Source: G963664225 sp964538065 (GTDB lineage: Bacteria > Verrucomicrobiota > Verrucomicrobiia > Limisphaerales > UBA1319). From it: 64,000 nt of DNA. The notes under the pieces are model-generated. The model saw only the letters and a list, made by a program, of their open reading frames with translations. It had not been told where the DNA came from and did no database searches. Shown piece by piece: positions 42,701-51,600 of this stretch. The stretch is from the NCBI GenBank assembly GCA_964538065.1, contig CAZIDG010000003.1, forward strand, positions 62,001 to 126,000, written 5' to 3'. Both the position numbers and the translations under genes were made by a program. The first letter of the stretch is position 1, and every line of letters starts with the position of its first letter.

Positions 42701-44890
42701 GGCGACTGTCACATTGGAGCCGGTCAGGTCATGGTCGATGACCTTGACCTTGATGAGATCATCTGCACGGTATTGCGAGCGGTCCAAGGCAATGATGCCC
42801 ACGCCGGGCAGAGGGAGATCGCCCGAAACAACCAACGCAAAGTCCTGATCGATGGCCCGGGTATCCAGGCGAGCGTCCTCCACCACCCTGCGGGCTCGGA
42901 CCCGGATGAGGTAATCGCCCGGCAGCGGACGCGATAAGTGGACTGCTTCAACATTGTTCAAGTTGTCGGTGGCCGTGACATCCGGTACTGATTCCCCATT
43001 CTCGAACTGGTTGCCGCGATAGATGCTTCCATCCGGTGCCACGACTTCGAGATCGAGGTCGTTGACCAGCGAAGGAATGGCGGCAGGCAGGCCTGGGACG
43101 TCGGTGTAAACCAGGGTGATTTTCAGGGGCGTTTCCGGGTTTCCGGACACGATTCGCTTCTCATAAACCTGATCCACGCTGAGCAATTCGGTCTGGTCCA
43201 GAAAATCAAATCGCAAATCCGAGCCGATAAGGGCTTCGAGATCCACGCGTCCCCACCCCTCGTCGTTGTTGGGGACGGGCGCTGTGCCCCCGGAGGCATC
43301 CATATCGGCGGCACTGTTGATCAAGGCGGCCTTGACCAGTGCGGGGGAGGGGGTCGCATTCGTGTGCGTTTCCCGGTAATACTGGACAAACACGGCGGCG
43401 GCACCCGAGACATGCGGGCCCGCCTGGCTGGTGCCACCCTGGTACTGGTATCGTTGCGAAATGGACATCCACGCGAATTCATCGGTTGCGGCGCTGGATT
43501 GCAGCGAGGCAATCCATGTGCCCGGAGCCGTCACATCAGGTTTGATGCGACCATCTTCGCAGGGACCACGGCTCGAAAAATCCGCCATCGCTTCCTGGCC
43601 ATCCTCGTAGATGTAAAGATCGGGGCGATTGTTTTGGGCGGCGCCGGTGGCGATCACATTTTTTGCCACTGCGGGACTTCCAATGGTTTGCTGCCCCGGA
43701 CCGGCGTTACCAGCCGAGAATTCCAATATGTACTGCTGGTCGCCGTCGGTCTCAGCGTCGCCATCGCGCACCAGGGCGTCAAATTCAGCAGCACTCAGAT
43801 CGTAACGTCCCTGGGTGTCATCGCCCCAACTGTTGGATCCGACGATGGCTCCGGCACGGAGGGCATCGCGCGTGAGGATTTCGTTGCTTTCAGGCGCTTG
43901 AAAGCCTCCGGTGGCGTCGAAAATGCGTTGCCCCACCAGGTGGGCCTCGGGGGCCACCCCCAATCCATAAAGTTCTCCATTTTCGTCAGTTTCACCCGTG
44001 GCGCCATTGCCAGCCACGATGCCCGAGCAATGGGTGCCGTGCGAATGCTCGTCCGATCCATCCGTCAGCGTGCCGTACCATAGAATCTTGTCCACCCGCC
44101 CGGCTATGTCGGGATGCAGGTTTTCCGTATCCCCGCTATCGATGCCGCTATCCGCCACGGCTACGGTCACCCCTTTGCCCGTGAATCCCAGTTGATGAAC
44201 AACGGGTTTGGAAGGACGCGTGCCATCATCCCCGGCGACAATCCGGGTGGCAACTTCGTCGTATAATTTTGGATGAAAGGCGGGCTCCATCCACAATACA
44301 GCCGGAGATTGGGCCAGACCAGCCAGTTGGGATGGGCTGATGGAGGCCTGCACAATGGTTCCAAACCTTTGATGAGAAAGGTGTTTTACACTTTGAACGC
44401 CGCCTTGTACGGCTGCCAGGTCCTGCGCGGTGGCATCGGGAGATAGCAACATTTGTATGGCGGCCTGGTTTGTGGCCATCACGCCTTGAAGTTGGTTCTT
44501 CAGGCGGGAATGAATCTTATATTCCGCGCGATATTCACCCATCCAACGCACAAAATTCAGCGCCCGTACCTGGCTGAGTTGAACGTGGTTGCATCGGACA
44601 ATGAATGCGTCGTCCGGAACATATCGTAACACCTTGATGTGCAATGACTCCAATGTGTCGAGCCAGGTGGCTTGCAGGGCGGAGTTGCATTGCACCAGGT
44701 AGAGACCCGAAATCGCCTGCTCCAAGCCTTGGGGCTGACGTGCGGGCGTTTTGGACGGTTCAGGGGTGGAAATCGACGCGTTTCGAAGCCGAATCATTTT
44801 GGTGTCGGCTTCCAGTCGGCTCTCGACTGCAAAAATGCAAAGTACTGCAAATGCGAGAGATAAGACTGTAATACAACGGTTCACGCGCAT
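39788..44890 (-). CDS. Very large secreted subtilisin-like (S8) protease
   Basis: About 1700 residues from ATG 44890, chosen because it directly precedes a signal sequence (MRVNRCITVLSLAFAVLCIF); upstream in-frame Met at 44926 and 44971 are alternatives. A propeptide-like region comes first. The catalytic triad is Asp247 (VAVADSGID), His284 (SHGTHCSGIVAG) and Ser488 (GTSQAGPHVSGAA). The rest, about 1200 residues, is a string of beta-sandwich modules, including a glutamine-amidotransferase-like segment and a LamG-like segment (about 1450-1580). A calcium-binding type DSNANGMPDAWEKDYFG motif sits near the C-terminus. No PEP-CTERM or T9SS signal seen. Probably digests extracellular protein. Confidence 0.88.
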   Translation of the reverse strand: MRVNRCITVLSLAFAVLCIFAVESRLEADTKMIRLRNASISTPEPSKTPARQPQGLEQAISGLYLVQCNSALQATWLDTLESLHIKVLRYVPDDAFIVRCNHVQLSQVRALNFVRWMGEYRAEYKIHSRLKNQLQGVMATNQAAIQMLLSPDATAQDLAAVQGGVQSVKHLSHQRFGTIVQASISPSQLAGLAQSPAVLWMEPAFHPKLYDEVATRIVAGDDGTRPSKPVVHQLGFTGKGVTVAVADSGIDSGDTENLHPDIAGRVDKILWYGTLTDGSDEHSHGTHCSGIVAGNGATGETDENGELYGLGVAPEAHLVGQRIFDATGGFQAPESNEILTRDALRAGAIVGSNSWGDDTQGRYDLSAAEFDALVRDGDAETDGDQQYILEFSAGNAGPGQQTIGSPAVAKNVIATGAAQNNRPDLYIYEDGQEAMADFSSRGPCEDGRIKPDVTAPGTWIASLQSSAATDEFAWMSISQRYQYQGGTSQAGPHVSGAAAVFVQYYRETHTNATPSPALVKAALINSAADMDASGGTAPVPNNDEGWGRVDLEALIGSDLRFDFLDQTELLSVDQVYEKRIVSGNPETPLKITLVYTDVPGLPAAIPSLVNDLDLEVVAPDGSIYRGNQFENGESVPDVTATDNLNNVEAVHLSRPLPGDYLIRVRARRVVEDARLDTRAIDQDFALVVSGDLPLPGVGIIALDRSQYRADDLIKVKVIDHDLTGSNVTVAFTSTSQPNGLQVVLTQTDVSGSYTGSVVTAGLPVTSDGRLHVAHGDTLQARYVDASPAGERLASALVDLRPPVISGISSTNQFGRTTITWITDEPASSLVVFGTNHLFNLTSTNRSLVTSHQVVLDNLPVGSTIEFYAASIDAAGNATTNNNNGAYYQFVVTPAAVVLLVDDYVSDGFEFAPDIPVTTYTDALDGTGVSYDTWNVTEEGRTPTTNELSAYRVVIWRINDSLFSTTDITATDQTSLRTYLNGGGSLFIGSMELLSRLVTAGSSFGSNTLQVVGFDEDVGVAQVSGEKNDPITAGMDIILDYSLYPYIEIMDLGPDLSDTLTLTTNAVPIFIDIGSQKPAGLRYPRTGQDSAGRLVFLSFPLDAIPMDGEAPNNRVNLLRNIISFLAPGVNGLGSLAFDAGSYTIPSKVTVEMADSDLAGQGGTDVRIFSSLEPDGKTLRLQETLRPGLFRGFIAVVNATNTAAPGQLLAQGGDSIWCEYLDVSANSIIQTSATIDTQPPSIYNIAAEPDYEDADIQWETSKPCDALVQFGESKFLGRTAYVQEMAYFHQLTITGLQGDRMYYYQVVSRDAAGNVTVDDNNGALYTLQTLKPLTTPWTDDLETGATNWLVLDGDMSTTSWVLGQPNNVLATEAHSPANAWGINLDGAMIDAADTSLISPAVTLLSGNKATLHFWQNFDLTGHSESDIYETAELHISTNNGASWILLASYADSSTSGWEEEEIDLTPYLGKLVRLGWYYGYFTMDASARPGWLVDDITITTTNLPVGTLLITNNLSQARYEISGPQSANGYGLSYSLSNAMAGEYVVTFKPVPYYNTPPPQTNTLTSGQTVLFQGQYSIEDSNANGMPDAWEKDYFGALLNGIPGTRDFDGDGQSDYDEFVSGTNPTNAASFFYLMVPVRQGTASGRVTWASTYGYAYGLEASTNGSTWTPLMDWTRATSATMTHQFQAPTNGAILIRALVKP

Positions 44891-45086
44891 AGTGTAGTCA
44901 CGAATCTTGTTACCAACAAGTTGCATGATGAAGTATCGCAAGTTGCATGCCAGCAATAAACATCTCCACACCCTTTTGGGTGTCAGGAATCATTGGCCTT
45001 GGTAGGCCATCGGTTCGGTGTTCAGAGTACCATGGGTATGTGTCTGTTTGCCAGCCAGATGAGAGTGTGGTTGAATCCGGATTGTG

Positions 45087-46727
45087 ATGCGCCATGTTCC
45101 ATTATTCCAATTGTGGCTTGTTGGCCTGTTGGTTGGAGGTTGTTTCCACGCAATGGGTGAATCCCCATTGAAGCCAAAGGATTCCCCACAAAAAAAGCTC
45201 ATTGCCACAGGGTGGGATTCACCCACACCCGCGCGCTTCAAAGCCGAATATGCCGCATTTGAGCGATGGGGGGTGTTTTCCGGGACGACCCTTGCAGCCA
45301 CCCGGCGACTGCCCGACGGCACAGTGAAGGATTGTCGTTTTGTGTTTTCTCGTGAGCATTGGGAACGATCCGAGTTTACAGAGGCCCTTGCGGATTTGAA
45401 GGCGGTCAAACCCACCCGTCCGGCAGACCACTTCCTTTTTGTGTATGCCAATCCAGGGGATGTGGATTGGTTTGATGACGCAGGATGGCGCGAGATCGTG
45501 GACCACTGGCGGCAACTGGCGTGGTTGGCCAAGGCAGGAGGCTTGCGGGGGCTTTTGTATGATGCCGAACCCTACACCGAGCCTTATGTTCAGATGAAAT
45601 ATGGCGCCCAACCGGGCCACAAGGAGCATTCGTTTGAGGAATATCGGGTCAAGGCGCGCGAGCGGGGGCGTGAAGTGATGCGCGCCGTTGTGTCGGAATA
45701 TCCGGAGATCACGGTGTTTACGTATCGTTTATTGTGCGATTTGCTGCCTGCGGCTGCTGCAACGGATCCCAACAACATTCTGGAGACCGATTCCTATGGT
45801 CTGCAGCCTGCCTTCCTCGATGGATGGCTCGATGTGATGCCCCCCACCGTCACCCTTGTCGAGGGGAATGAAAATGCCTACACGTATCGTGAGGATGCGG
45901 ATTTTACTCGAGCCTTCACGGCGTTGAAGCTGGACACCCAGAGGCTTGTATCGCCAGAGAATCGGGCCAAATTCAGGGCCCAGGTCCAGGTCAGCCATGG
46001 CATCTATCTCGATGCGCACGTGAATTCTGAACAGTCTCCCTGGTATGTGCCGCCCTTGAAGGGGTCCCGTGCAGCCCGGTTGGAGATGGTGGTGTCGTCA
46101 GCCCTTCGTGCGGCGGATGAGTATGTATGGATTTACGGTGAAAAGGCCAGGTGGTGGACGGGTGGCGATCCCAAATTCCCATTGTGGCCGGAGGCCTTGC
46201 CCAACGCCGACCGCGCTTTGAGGCGTGCTGTCGATCCGGCAGGCGTGGCCCGTGATCAATTGGCCGCTGCCAAGGATGGCGATAATTTGCTGCTAAACGG
46301 TCGTTTTGACGATGTCGCCAATTCTTTGCCCAGGCATTGGTGGACCTGGCAGGCGGAGAAATCCAAAGGGCGGTTTTCCGCAACCAATGGGATGGCGTGT
46401 TTGGACAGCATGGCTCAGGGCTGTTTTGGCCAGACCGTAAAGGTCCAGCCCGGTGAGCGTTATGCCCTGCGCGCGGAGGTCAGGAAAAACGGCCGGGGTA
46501 CACCATACGTCTCGGTCCGATGGAAATCTCCTTCGGATCAATGGACCGCCATGAGTTGTGATCTCCGGTTGGCGCCTGCTCCGGGAAACGATTGGAGGGA
46601 GGTTGTTACCCCGATTGTGGTGCCCGAAGGCGCCGGTCTATTGGTTGTCCTTCTCGGTGTGGCTGATCAGAATGGCGAAGCCGACCATGTCGAATTCCGC
46701 CAGGTGAATCTGATCCGCGCCGAGTGA
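45087..46727 (+). CDS. Putative secreted lipoprotein with TIM-barrel-like and C-terminal jelly-roll regions
   Basis: 546 residues from ATG 45087. The N-terminal signal ends in LLVGGC, a possible lipobox. Residues 50-400 resemble a barrel enzyme: LLYDAEPYTEPYVQMKYG, TVFTYRLLCDLLP and the acidic residues around them sit where glycoside hydrolases carry catalytic acids. The C-terminus (about 405-545) is a jelly-roll CBM-like domain (LLLNGRFDDVANSLPRHWW, VKVQPGERYALRAEV). I do not recognise the family, so the enzymatic role is an inference. Divergent from the S8 protease. Confidence 0.6.
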   Translation: MRHVPLFQLWLVGLLVGGCFHAMGESPLKPKDSPQKKLIATGWDSPTPARFKAEYAAFERWGVFSGTTLAATRRLPDGTVKDCRFVFSREHWERSEFTEALADLKAVKPTRPADHFLFVYANPGDVDWFDDAGWREIVDHWRQLAWLAKAGGLRGLLYDAEPYTEPYVQMKYGAQPGHKEHSFEEYRVKARERGREVMRAVVSEYPEITVFTYRLLCDLLPAAAATDPNNILETDSYGLQPAFLDGWLDVMPPTVTLVEGNENAYTYREDADFTRAFTALKLDTQRLVSPENRAKFRAQVQVSHGIYLDAHVNSEQSPWYVPPLKGSRAARLEMVVSSALRAADEYVWIYGEKARWWTGGDPKFPLWPEALPNADRALRRAVDPAGVARDQLAAAKDGDNLLLNGRFDDVANSLPRHWWTWQAEKSKGRFSATNGMACLDSMAQGCFGQTVKVQPGERYALRAEVRKNGRGTPYVSVRWKSPSDQWTAMSCDLRLAPAPGNDWREVVTPIVVPEGAGLLVVLLGVADQNGEADHVEFRQVNLIRAE

Positions 46728-46816
46728 ATTGACAGGTCCCTCTCGCACATCATGCATGGCCCGTGTGCCATGCCGGTTGTCCGGCTCCAATATCAAAACA
46801 AGCGGAGGGCATAAGT

Positions 46817-47197
46817 TCAAAAACCAACGGCCCAGTAGCATTCCGAAGCTGCTGAGTATCGTAATGAACCACGCGCACCTTGGAGGGTGGTGGTGGACAG
46901 GCGCTGCAGATCACACACATATAAATCAATCCGGATGGGTATCTCGCCACCCTCCTGCTTGAATTCAAAATCGATGTTTCTGGCCGCAAAACTGATGGTA
47001 ACCGGGGTGATGGCGCTCACAGTGTTGGTAAAACCGTCGGCAACATACTTGCCTGAGATATGCTGGCCGTCAGAACCCGTGACGACCAGTCGCGCAGGGC
47101 GAGCTGCGATGGTGGAATTATTGAGCAGGAATAATGTCATCGCGATGGCAATCAACGCCATCAGCGCAAGGCCAATCAGCATGATACTTTTTTTCAT
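46817..47197 (-). CDS. Small single-pass membrane or secreted protein of unknown function
   Basis: 126 residues; a hydrophobic N-terminus (IMLIGLALMALIAIAMTLFLL) acts as signal or anchor, and the rest is a small beta-rich domain (RLVVTGSDGQHISGKYVADG). AAAGGG lies upstream of the ATG. It sits 37 nt downstream of the DUF6159 gene on the same strand, so it may be the third gene of the GntR-controlled operon. Confidence 0.6.
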   Translation of the reverse strand: MKKSIMLIGLALMALIAIAMTLFLLNNSTIAARPARLVVTGSDGQHISGKYVADGFTNTVSAITPVTISFAARNIDFEFKQEGGEIPIRIDLYVCDLQRLSTTTLQGARGSLRYSAASECYWAVGF

Positions 47198-47234
47198 GGT
47201 GCGGTTGCCCTTTAAAAGGGTTTCTCAGTCGGTC

Positions 47235-48173
47235 TTAGCTTTTCTTCACCTTCCAGGCCATATCCATCATGGCGGCGTCATAGTGTGCGGGCACAGCGCC
47301 CTCCGTGGCATACACATACAGGGCGCACAGGTAGATCTTGCCCGCCACCCCCGCCAGATAGGCGTACACGATGATGGCCAGCAGCCAGAATATGCCCGCC
47401 GGTATCAAGGGCAGCGGCGTTTGAAGGAGGAATGACAGGAGCCCCGCCAATGCCCAATAGACCAGTGAAAACCAGAAGACCAGTATATTGGTTCCCTGCA
47501 ACCCAACATAGCCCACAAGTGCTTCCCCCCAGGTTTGTTTGATGGTTTGGGCGGAACGCTTCAGAACCCGGAACGGATTGGCATCCACGTTTTCACGCAC
47601 CAGGATGGGGATCACAAAGATCGAGGCCACGCTCCAGGCCAGACCAATCAGCCCCGCCACGATCCGTCCCACAATGCTCAGGCGTTCCTCGATGGCCCGG
47701 ATGATCAATCCCACCAGGCCAGCCAGCAGACTCCACATCAGGATGGCTCCGACTCGTGCAAAGGCGGCTTCGAATCCGCGTTTAATGGATACGTCCTGTC
47801 CGTTGAGCGCGGCGAGGATTTCGTTGAAGAAGGCGACGTTGAAGAACGTGGCCAGGAACATGCTCACAAGGTAGAGAAGTGCAAAACAGCCCATGCCAAA
47901 GGCATTGAGGGCCACATTCAGGTTTTGCCCGCCTGGCGATGAAGTATTCACCACGCCAATCCATTCCACCAGCGTCTTGAGCTGGCTTGGGAGATTCAGG
48001 CTGGGGACCAACAGCGCCACGGCCACCGGCAGAAGGAAAAACAGGACAATCCCCACCGTGAGAACCGTGGTCAGGAGGGGGAACAGCAGCAGCTTGGGAT
48101 GCTCCCGCATCACACACAGCGAGCTTTTGAACAGTTCCCAGCTTCTCCACAGGCGTTCGCCTATCGCATTCAT
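47235..48173 (-). CDS. DUF6159-like multi-pass membrane protein
   Basis: 312 residues from ATG 48173, preceded by a strong AAGGAG at the right spacing. Six membrane helices, with the family-like pattern SWELFKSSLCVMREHPKLLLF near the start and RENVDANPFRVLKRSAQTIK in the middle. The stop of the regulator gene overlaps its start (ATGA), giving translational coupling. YtrA-type regulators often control membrane proteins or ABC transporters next to them; the function is unknown. Confidence 0.82.
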   Translation of the reverse strand: MNAIGERLWRSWELFKSSLCVMREHPKLLLFPLLTTVLTVGIVLFFLLPVAVALLVPSLNLPSQLKTLVEWIGVVNTSSPGGQNLNVALNAFGMGCFALLYLVSMFLATFFNVAFFNEILAALNGQDVSIKRGFEAAFARVGAILMWSLLAGLVGLIIRAIEERLSIVGRIVAGLIGLAWSVASIFVIPILVRENVDANPFRVLKRSAQTIKQTWGEALVGYVGLQGTNILVFWFSLVYWALAGLLSFLLQTPLPLIPAGIFWLLAIIVYAYLAGVAGKIYLCALYVYATEGAVPAHYDAAMMDMAWKVKKS

Positions 48174-48562
48174 GGCCGGCTCCTTTCCTTGATGTATTGA
48201 ATGAGTTCGTTTTCCGAGATGCCGCAACCAGCGGCCTCACTGAGCACCCGCTGATAAAAACTTTCCAGTTTGGCTTGTTGATCCTGGCCGTTGGGGGGAG
48301 CCAGCGTGGCGTCCGGGTTGATATAGGATCCATTGCCTCGTTCGCACACGATGACACCCTTGAGTTCGAGTTCGCGGTATGCCTTGGCCACCGTGTTCGG
48401 ATTGACCCCCAACTGCTGCTGCAACTCGCGGATCGTGGGCAGCCGGTCGCCCGCCTTGAAATGGCCGGAAGCCAGGCCGGAGCTGATCCGGTTAAAGATC
48501 TGCTTGTACACGGGGATGCCGGAATCGAACTCGACCCGCCAGGTATTCACGCCATCGGACAT
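48170..48562 (-). CDS. GntR-family (YtrA-like) transcriptional regulator
   Basis: 130 residues from ATG 48562. An N-terminal winged helix (about 10-75) with FDSGIPVYKQIFNRIS, TIRELQQQLGVNPNTVAKAY and LELKGVIVCERGNGSYI is typical of GntR. The short C-terminal helical part (about 80-125) instead of a large effector domain places it in the YtrA subfamily. It is coupled by a 4-nt overlap to the membrane-protein gene. A palindrome 19 nt upstream of its start is the likely autoregulatory operator. Confidence 0.9.
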   Translation of the reverse strand: MSDGVNTWRVEFDSGIPVYKQIFNRISSGLASGHFKAGDRLPTIRELQQQLGVNPNTVAKAYRELELKGVIVCERGNGSYINPDATLAPPNGQDQQAKLESFYQRVLSEAAGCGISENELIQYIKERSRP

Positions 48563-48580
48563 AACGCCACAAACAACTAA

Positions 48581-48600
48581 TGTACTACTATAATAGTACA
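48581..48600. promoter_or_regulatory. Probable GntR/YtrA operator
   Basis: TGTACTACTATAATAGTACA: 7-nt arms TGTACTA and TAGTACA with a 6-nt spacer, 19 nt upstream of the regulator ATG. It overlaps the -10-like A/T stretch, consistent with repression of its own operon. Confidence 0.75.
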
Positions 48601-48682
48601 AATCGACGCCCCGTCAAGGGGCGCGCATGGAAAAAGGAGGATTGAAACCACGGGCTGGATTTGGCATCAAGAGGCCTTGATT

Positions 48683-50293
48683 ATGAAAATCCGCAACACG
48701 ATGCTGGTGACCGCGTGCCTGATCCTTGGTTCGATGTGGCTGGGGAGTTCGGTGAAGGCGGCGAGTCGTCCCAATCAATTGCTCGCGCAATATCACTTTG
48801 CCGGGCTGGCGAGTGTGCTGGCCGATACCAATGCCGGAGCCCTCAAGCAGGCCTCCGACCTGCAACCTTCGGGGCAGTTCCGGGGACAGTTGCTCGACAA
48901 GCTTTCGCGGGCGCCGCGCCAGTTGTTTGTCCAGCGGTTGCAGGCCAATGCGCCGGATCATGCCGATTTATTCCGCCCGTTATGGGAGGATCTGTTCAAG
49001 AACGAGTCCTATGGCGAGCTGCGCGGAAAACAGGGTCAAACGCTCGAGTGGTGCGTGGCGGTGAAATTGTCCGCGGAGCGCGCACAGGCGTGGAATGACT
49101 CGTTGCGCCAGGTGGCTGAATCGTGGAAACAGGGGAATTTGCGTGATTATGCCTTCGAAGGGGCGAAGGGTTGGGAATGTGCAAATGCCGGCGCCAAAGG
49201 TGCTTTTCGTGTGGTGCGTCTGAAATCCTGGCTCATTGTCGATGCCGGCCAGGGCAAATCTCCCGCACTGGAGGACACGGTGCGTCAAATTGCCAGGGCC
49301 GATGGTTTTGCCTTCCCCAATCCGGCGAACCAGTTGGCTGTGTTTGCCCGCCTTTCCCAGTTGGGGGCCTGGTGGGTTCCTTCGATGCTGGGCCTGTTCC
49401 AGCCAGCCGACCTCCCGGAGATCGAATTAACGGTAACGCCCAAGGCTGGCACGTTGCGTTCTGAAGCGGTTCTGACCTTTGATTCGGCTCGCCAGACGGA
49501 AACACAGGAATGGCTGATCCCCACCAATTCCATCCGGGATCCCATCATCAGTTTCACTGCGGCTCAGGGCATGGAACACTGGCTCTCGCAGCAGGCATGG
49601 TGGAAGTCCCTTGAGGTGTCACCCGCGCCCAACCAATTGTATGTATGGGCCCAGGAGTTCATTCCCTTCATGACGTTCTTTGCGGTGCCTTCGGCTCAAA
49701 ACCAGCAGAATATCGAGCGCATGGTCAAGACCCTGCCTCAGTTCATCAACACTACGCTGGGCACCAACCGTCCGGGCCGTTTCGCCTGGCTGACCAACGA
49801 CAACCAGATTGTCTGGCAGGGATTGCCGGTGCTGACCCCATTTGTGTCGCCAGTAAAGGAAAACGGCCACGAATTCATGCTGATGGGATTGTTTCCTCCC
49901 ACCCAGTCCACGAATCCTGCACCGAGCGAATTGTTGAGCCAGGTCCTGGGTCGCCGGAACCTGCTCTATTATGATTGGGAGATTACACAGGCGCGTCTCA
50001 TGCAGGTGCGGCTGTTGTCCCAGTTCAAGGACATGGTGCTCAGTGGCACGCTGCTTTCGCCTTTGGAGAAACCCAGCGGCGTGGTTTCATGTGAAGATGC
50101 CTGGCTGTCCGCCGTGTCGCCCCTGCTGGGCAACACCGTTACGGAAATCACCGCGCAATCCTCCCGGGAATGGAAGCTCAGCCGCAAGTCCCATATCGGC
50201 CTCAACTCGCTTGAGCTGTTGAACCTCGTCCGCTGGCTCGACCGCAATGATTTTCCGCTCTGCGGTTATGCCCTGCCTGCTGGGCGCCCCTAA
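48683..50293 (+). CDS. Secreted protein of unknown function
   Basis: 536 residues from ATG 48683, with GAGG 8 nt upstream. Signal peptide MLVTACLILGSMWLGSSVKA. The remaining 500 residues are a mixed alpha/beta fold with no recognisable motif; segments such as FAGLASVLADTNAGALKQ at the N-terminus and LELTVTP-like beta strands near 250 are seen. Probably periplasmic. Similar proteins may be PVC-specific. Confidence 0.65.
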   Translation: MKIRNTMLVTACLILGSMWLGSSVKAASRPNQLLAQYHFAGLASVLADTNAGALKQASDLQPSGQFRGQLLDKLSRAPRQLFVQRLQANAPDHADLFRPLWEDLFKNESYGELRGKQGQTLEWCVAVKLSAERAQAWNDSLRQVAESWKQGNLRDYAFEGAKGWECANAGAKGAFRVVRLKSWLIVDAGQGKSPALEDTVRQIARADGFAFPNPANQLAVFARLSQLGAWWVPSMLGLFQPADLPEIELTVTPKAGTLRSEAVLTFDSARQTETQEWLIPTNSIRDPIISFTAAQGMEHWLSQQAWWKSLEVSPAPNQLYVWAQEFIPFMTFFAVPSAQNQQNIERMVKTLPQFINTTLGTNRPGRFAWLTNDNQIVWQGLPVLTPFVSPVKENGHEFMLMGLFPPTQSTNPAPSELLSQVLGRRNLLYYDWEITQARLMQVRLLSQFKDMVLSGTLLSPLEKPSGVVSCEDAWLSAVSPLLGNTVTEITAQSSREWKLSRKSHIGLNSLELLNLVRWLDRNDFPLCGYALPAGRP

Positions 50294-50312
50294 AAAAAGA
50301 CAACGGGATTGC

Positions 50313-50441
50313 CGAAGTGTGTTATATTGAGCCTGCGGGGTTTTTCAGATCCGGCAGGCTTGCCTTTTGCGGAAGTGGGCTGGATGCCTGACGCAGGGCT
50401 GGCCTCTGATTTGCCGGGTTTCAAATGGGAATTGAATCAAA
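50313..50441 (+). promoter_or_regulatory. Probable promoter and leader of pdxJ-acpS
   Basis: TGTTATATT near 50321-50329 is an extended -10 identical to that of the orphan RNA. The GCCTGC/GCAGGC hairpin about 10 nt on is a possible terminator or leader stem, and a leader of about 110 nt precedes the pdxJ ATG. Confidence 0.35.
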
Positions 50442-51182
50442 ATGCTTAAGCTAGGAGTCAACATTGACCATGTTGCCACGTTGCGTGAGGCCCGGTATCG
50501 CGGGCGCGGCCACGGTGATCCCGATCCTGTGGCAGCCGCAGTGGCAAGCGAGGCAGCAGGTGCCCATGGCATCACCGCTCACCTGCGGGAGGATCGCCGC
50601 CATATCCAGGATCGCGATGTCTGGAAGCTGCGCGAGGTGGTGAAAACACGGCTGAACCTGGAGATGGCCAACAATCCGGAGATCGCCGGCATCGCCCTGA
50701 AGTTGAAGCCCAACATTGTGTGCATTGTCCCGGAACGGCGGCAGGAGGTCACGACGGAGGGAGGGCTGGATGTGCTGGCCGCCGAGGTGTCCCTCAAGGC
50801 CACACGGCAGCGGATGAACGATGCAGGCATCGAGGTGAGCCTCTTCATTGCCCCCGATGCGGCTCAAGTGGACGCTGCCGCGCGCGTGGGCAGCCAGTTC
50901 ATCGAGTTGCACACGGGCGCCTTTGCCGAACATGCCAGCGAATCCGAACTGTTCGAGCATGAGATCGCGCGGTTGATTGCCGCCGCCCAGCAGGCCCACC
51001 AGCTCGGCCTCAAGGTCAACGCCGGGCATGGCCTGAATTACCAGAATCTCAAGGCGCTCATGTCCGTACCCCACCTGGTGGAGCTCAATATCGGTCACAG
51101 CATCATCAGCCGGGCGGTGATGGTGGGGATTCCCGCAGCGGTCAAGGAGATGCTGGCCTTGATGAGCCAGTACCGGGGCTGA
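50442..51182 (+). CDS. pdxJ: Pyridoxine 5'-phosphate synthase
   Basis: 246 residues, usual length. The family start LGVNIDHVATLREAR, GITAHLREDRRHIQDRD, VPERRQEVTTEGGLDV and the C-terminal NIGHSIISRAVMVG are all present. It condenses 1-deoxyxylulose 5-phosphate and 3-hydroxy-1-aminoacetone phosphate to pyridoxine 5'-phosphate. acpS follows after 4 nt, the same order as in Proteobacteria. Confidence 0.97.
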   Translation: MLKLGVNIDHVATLREARYRGRGHGDPDPVAAAVASEAAGAHGITAHLREDRRHIQDRDVWKLREVVKTRLNLEMANNPEIAGIALKLKPNIVCIVPERRQEVTTEGGLDVLAAEVSLKATRQRMNDAGIEVSLFIAPDAAQVDAAARVGSQFIELHTGAFAEHASESELFEHEIARLIAAAQQAHQLGLKVNAGHGLNYQNLKALMSVPHLVELNIGHSIISRAVMVGIPAAVKEMLALMSQYRG

Positions 51183-51186
51183 GAAC

Positions 51187-51600
51187 ATGGTTTTGGGCGT
51201 GGGTATCGATCTGGCGGAGGTGGACCGCATCCGGGCTTCCATGGAGAAATTCGGAGATCGTTTTGTGCGGCGCATCCTGCGCGCGGCGGAGGAGGAGTAT
51301 TGCCGGAAGTTCCGACATCCCGAAATCCACATTGCCGCCCGCTTTGCCGCCAAGGAGGCCATCTCCAAGGCCTTCGGCACCGGCATCGGACACGTCATGG
51401 GCTGGCTGGATCTGGAGATCACCCACCAGGCCGGCGGTGCGCCCTCGGTGATCCTCCATGATCGCGCCCTCGCGGAACTCAAGCGACGCGGCGCCACCCG
51501 GGTGCTCGTAAGCTTGAGTCACACTCAGCAATACGCCACCGCCATGGCCCTGCTGGTCATGGAACCCGATCCCGTGCCGCACATGTCAGGCAGACCCTAG
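51187..51600 (+). CDS. acpS: Holo-[acyl-carrier-protein] synthase
   Basis: 137 residues. Motifs: GVGIDLAEVDRI with the metal-binding Asp and RFAAKEAISKAFGTG with the Glu; LVSLSHTQQYATAMAL near the end. It attaches phosphopantetheine to acyl carrier protein. Its TAG shares the tetranucleotide CTAG with the stop of the convergent PEP-CTERM gene. Confidence 0.96.
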   Translation: MVLGVGIDLAEVDRIRASMEKFGDRFVRRILRAAEEEYCRKFRHPEIHIAARFAAKEAISKAFGTGIGHVMGWLDLEITHQAGGAPSVILHDRALAELKRRGATRVLVSLSHTQQYATAMALLVMEPDPVPHMSGRP

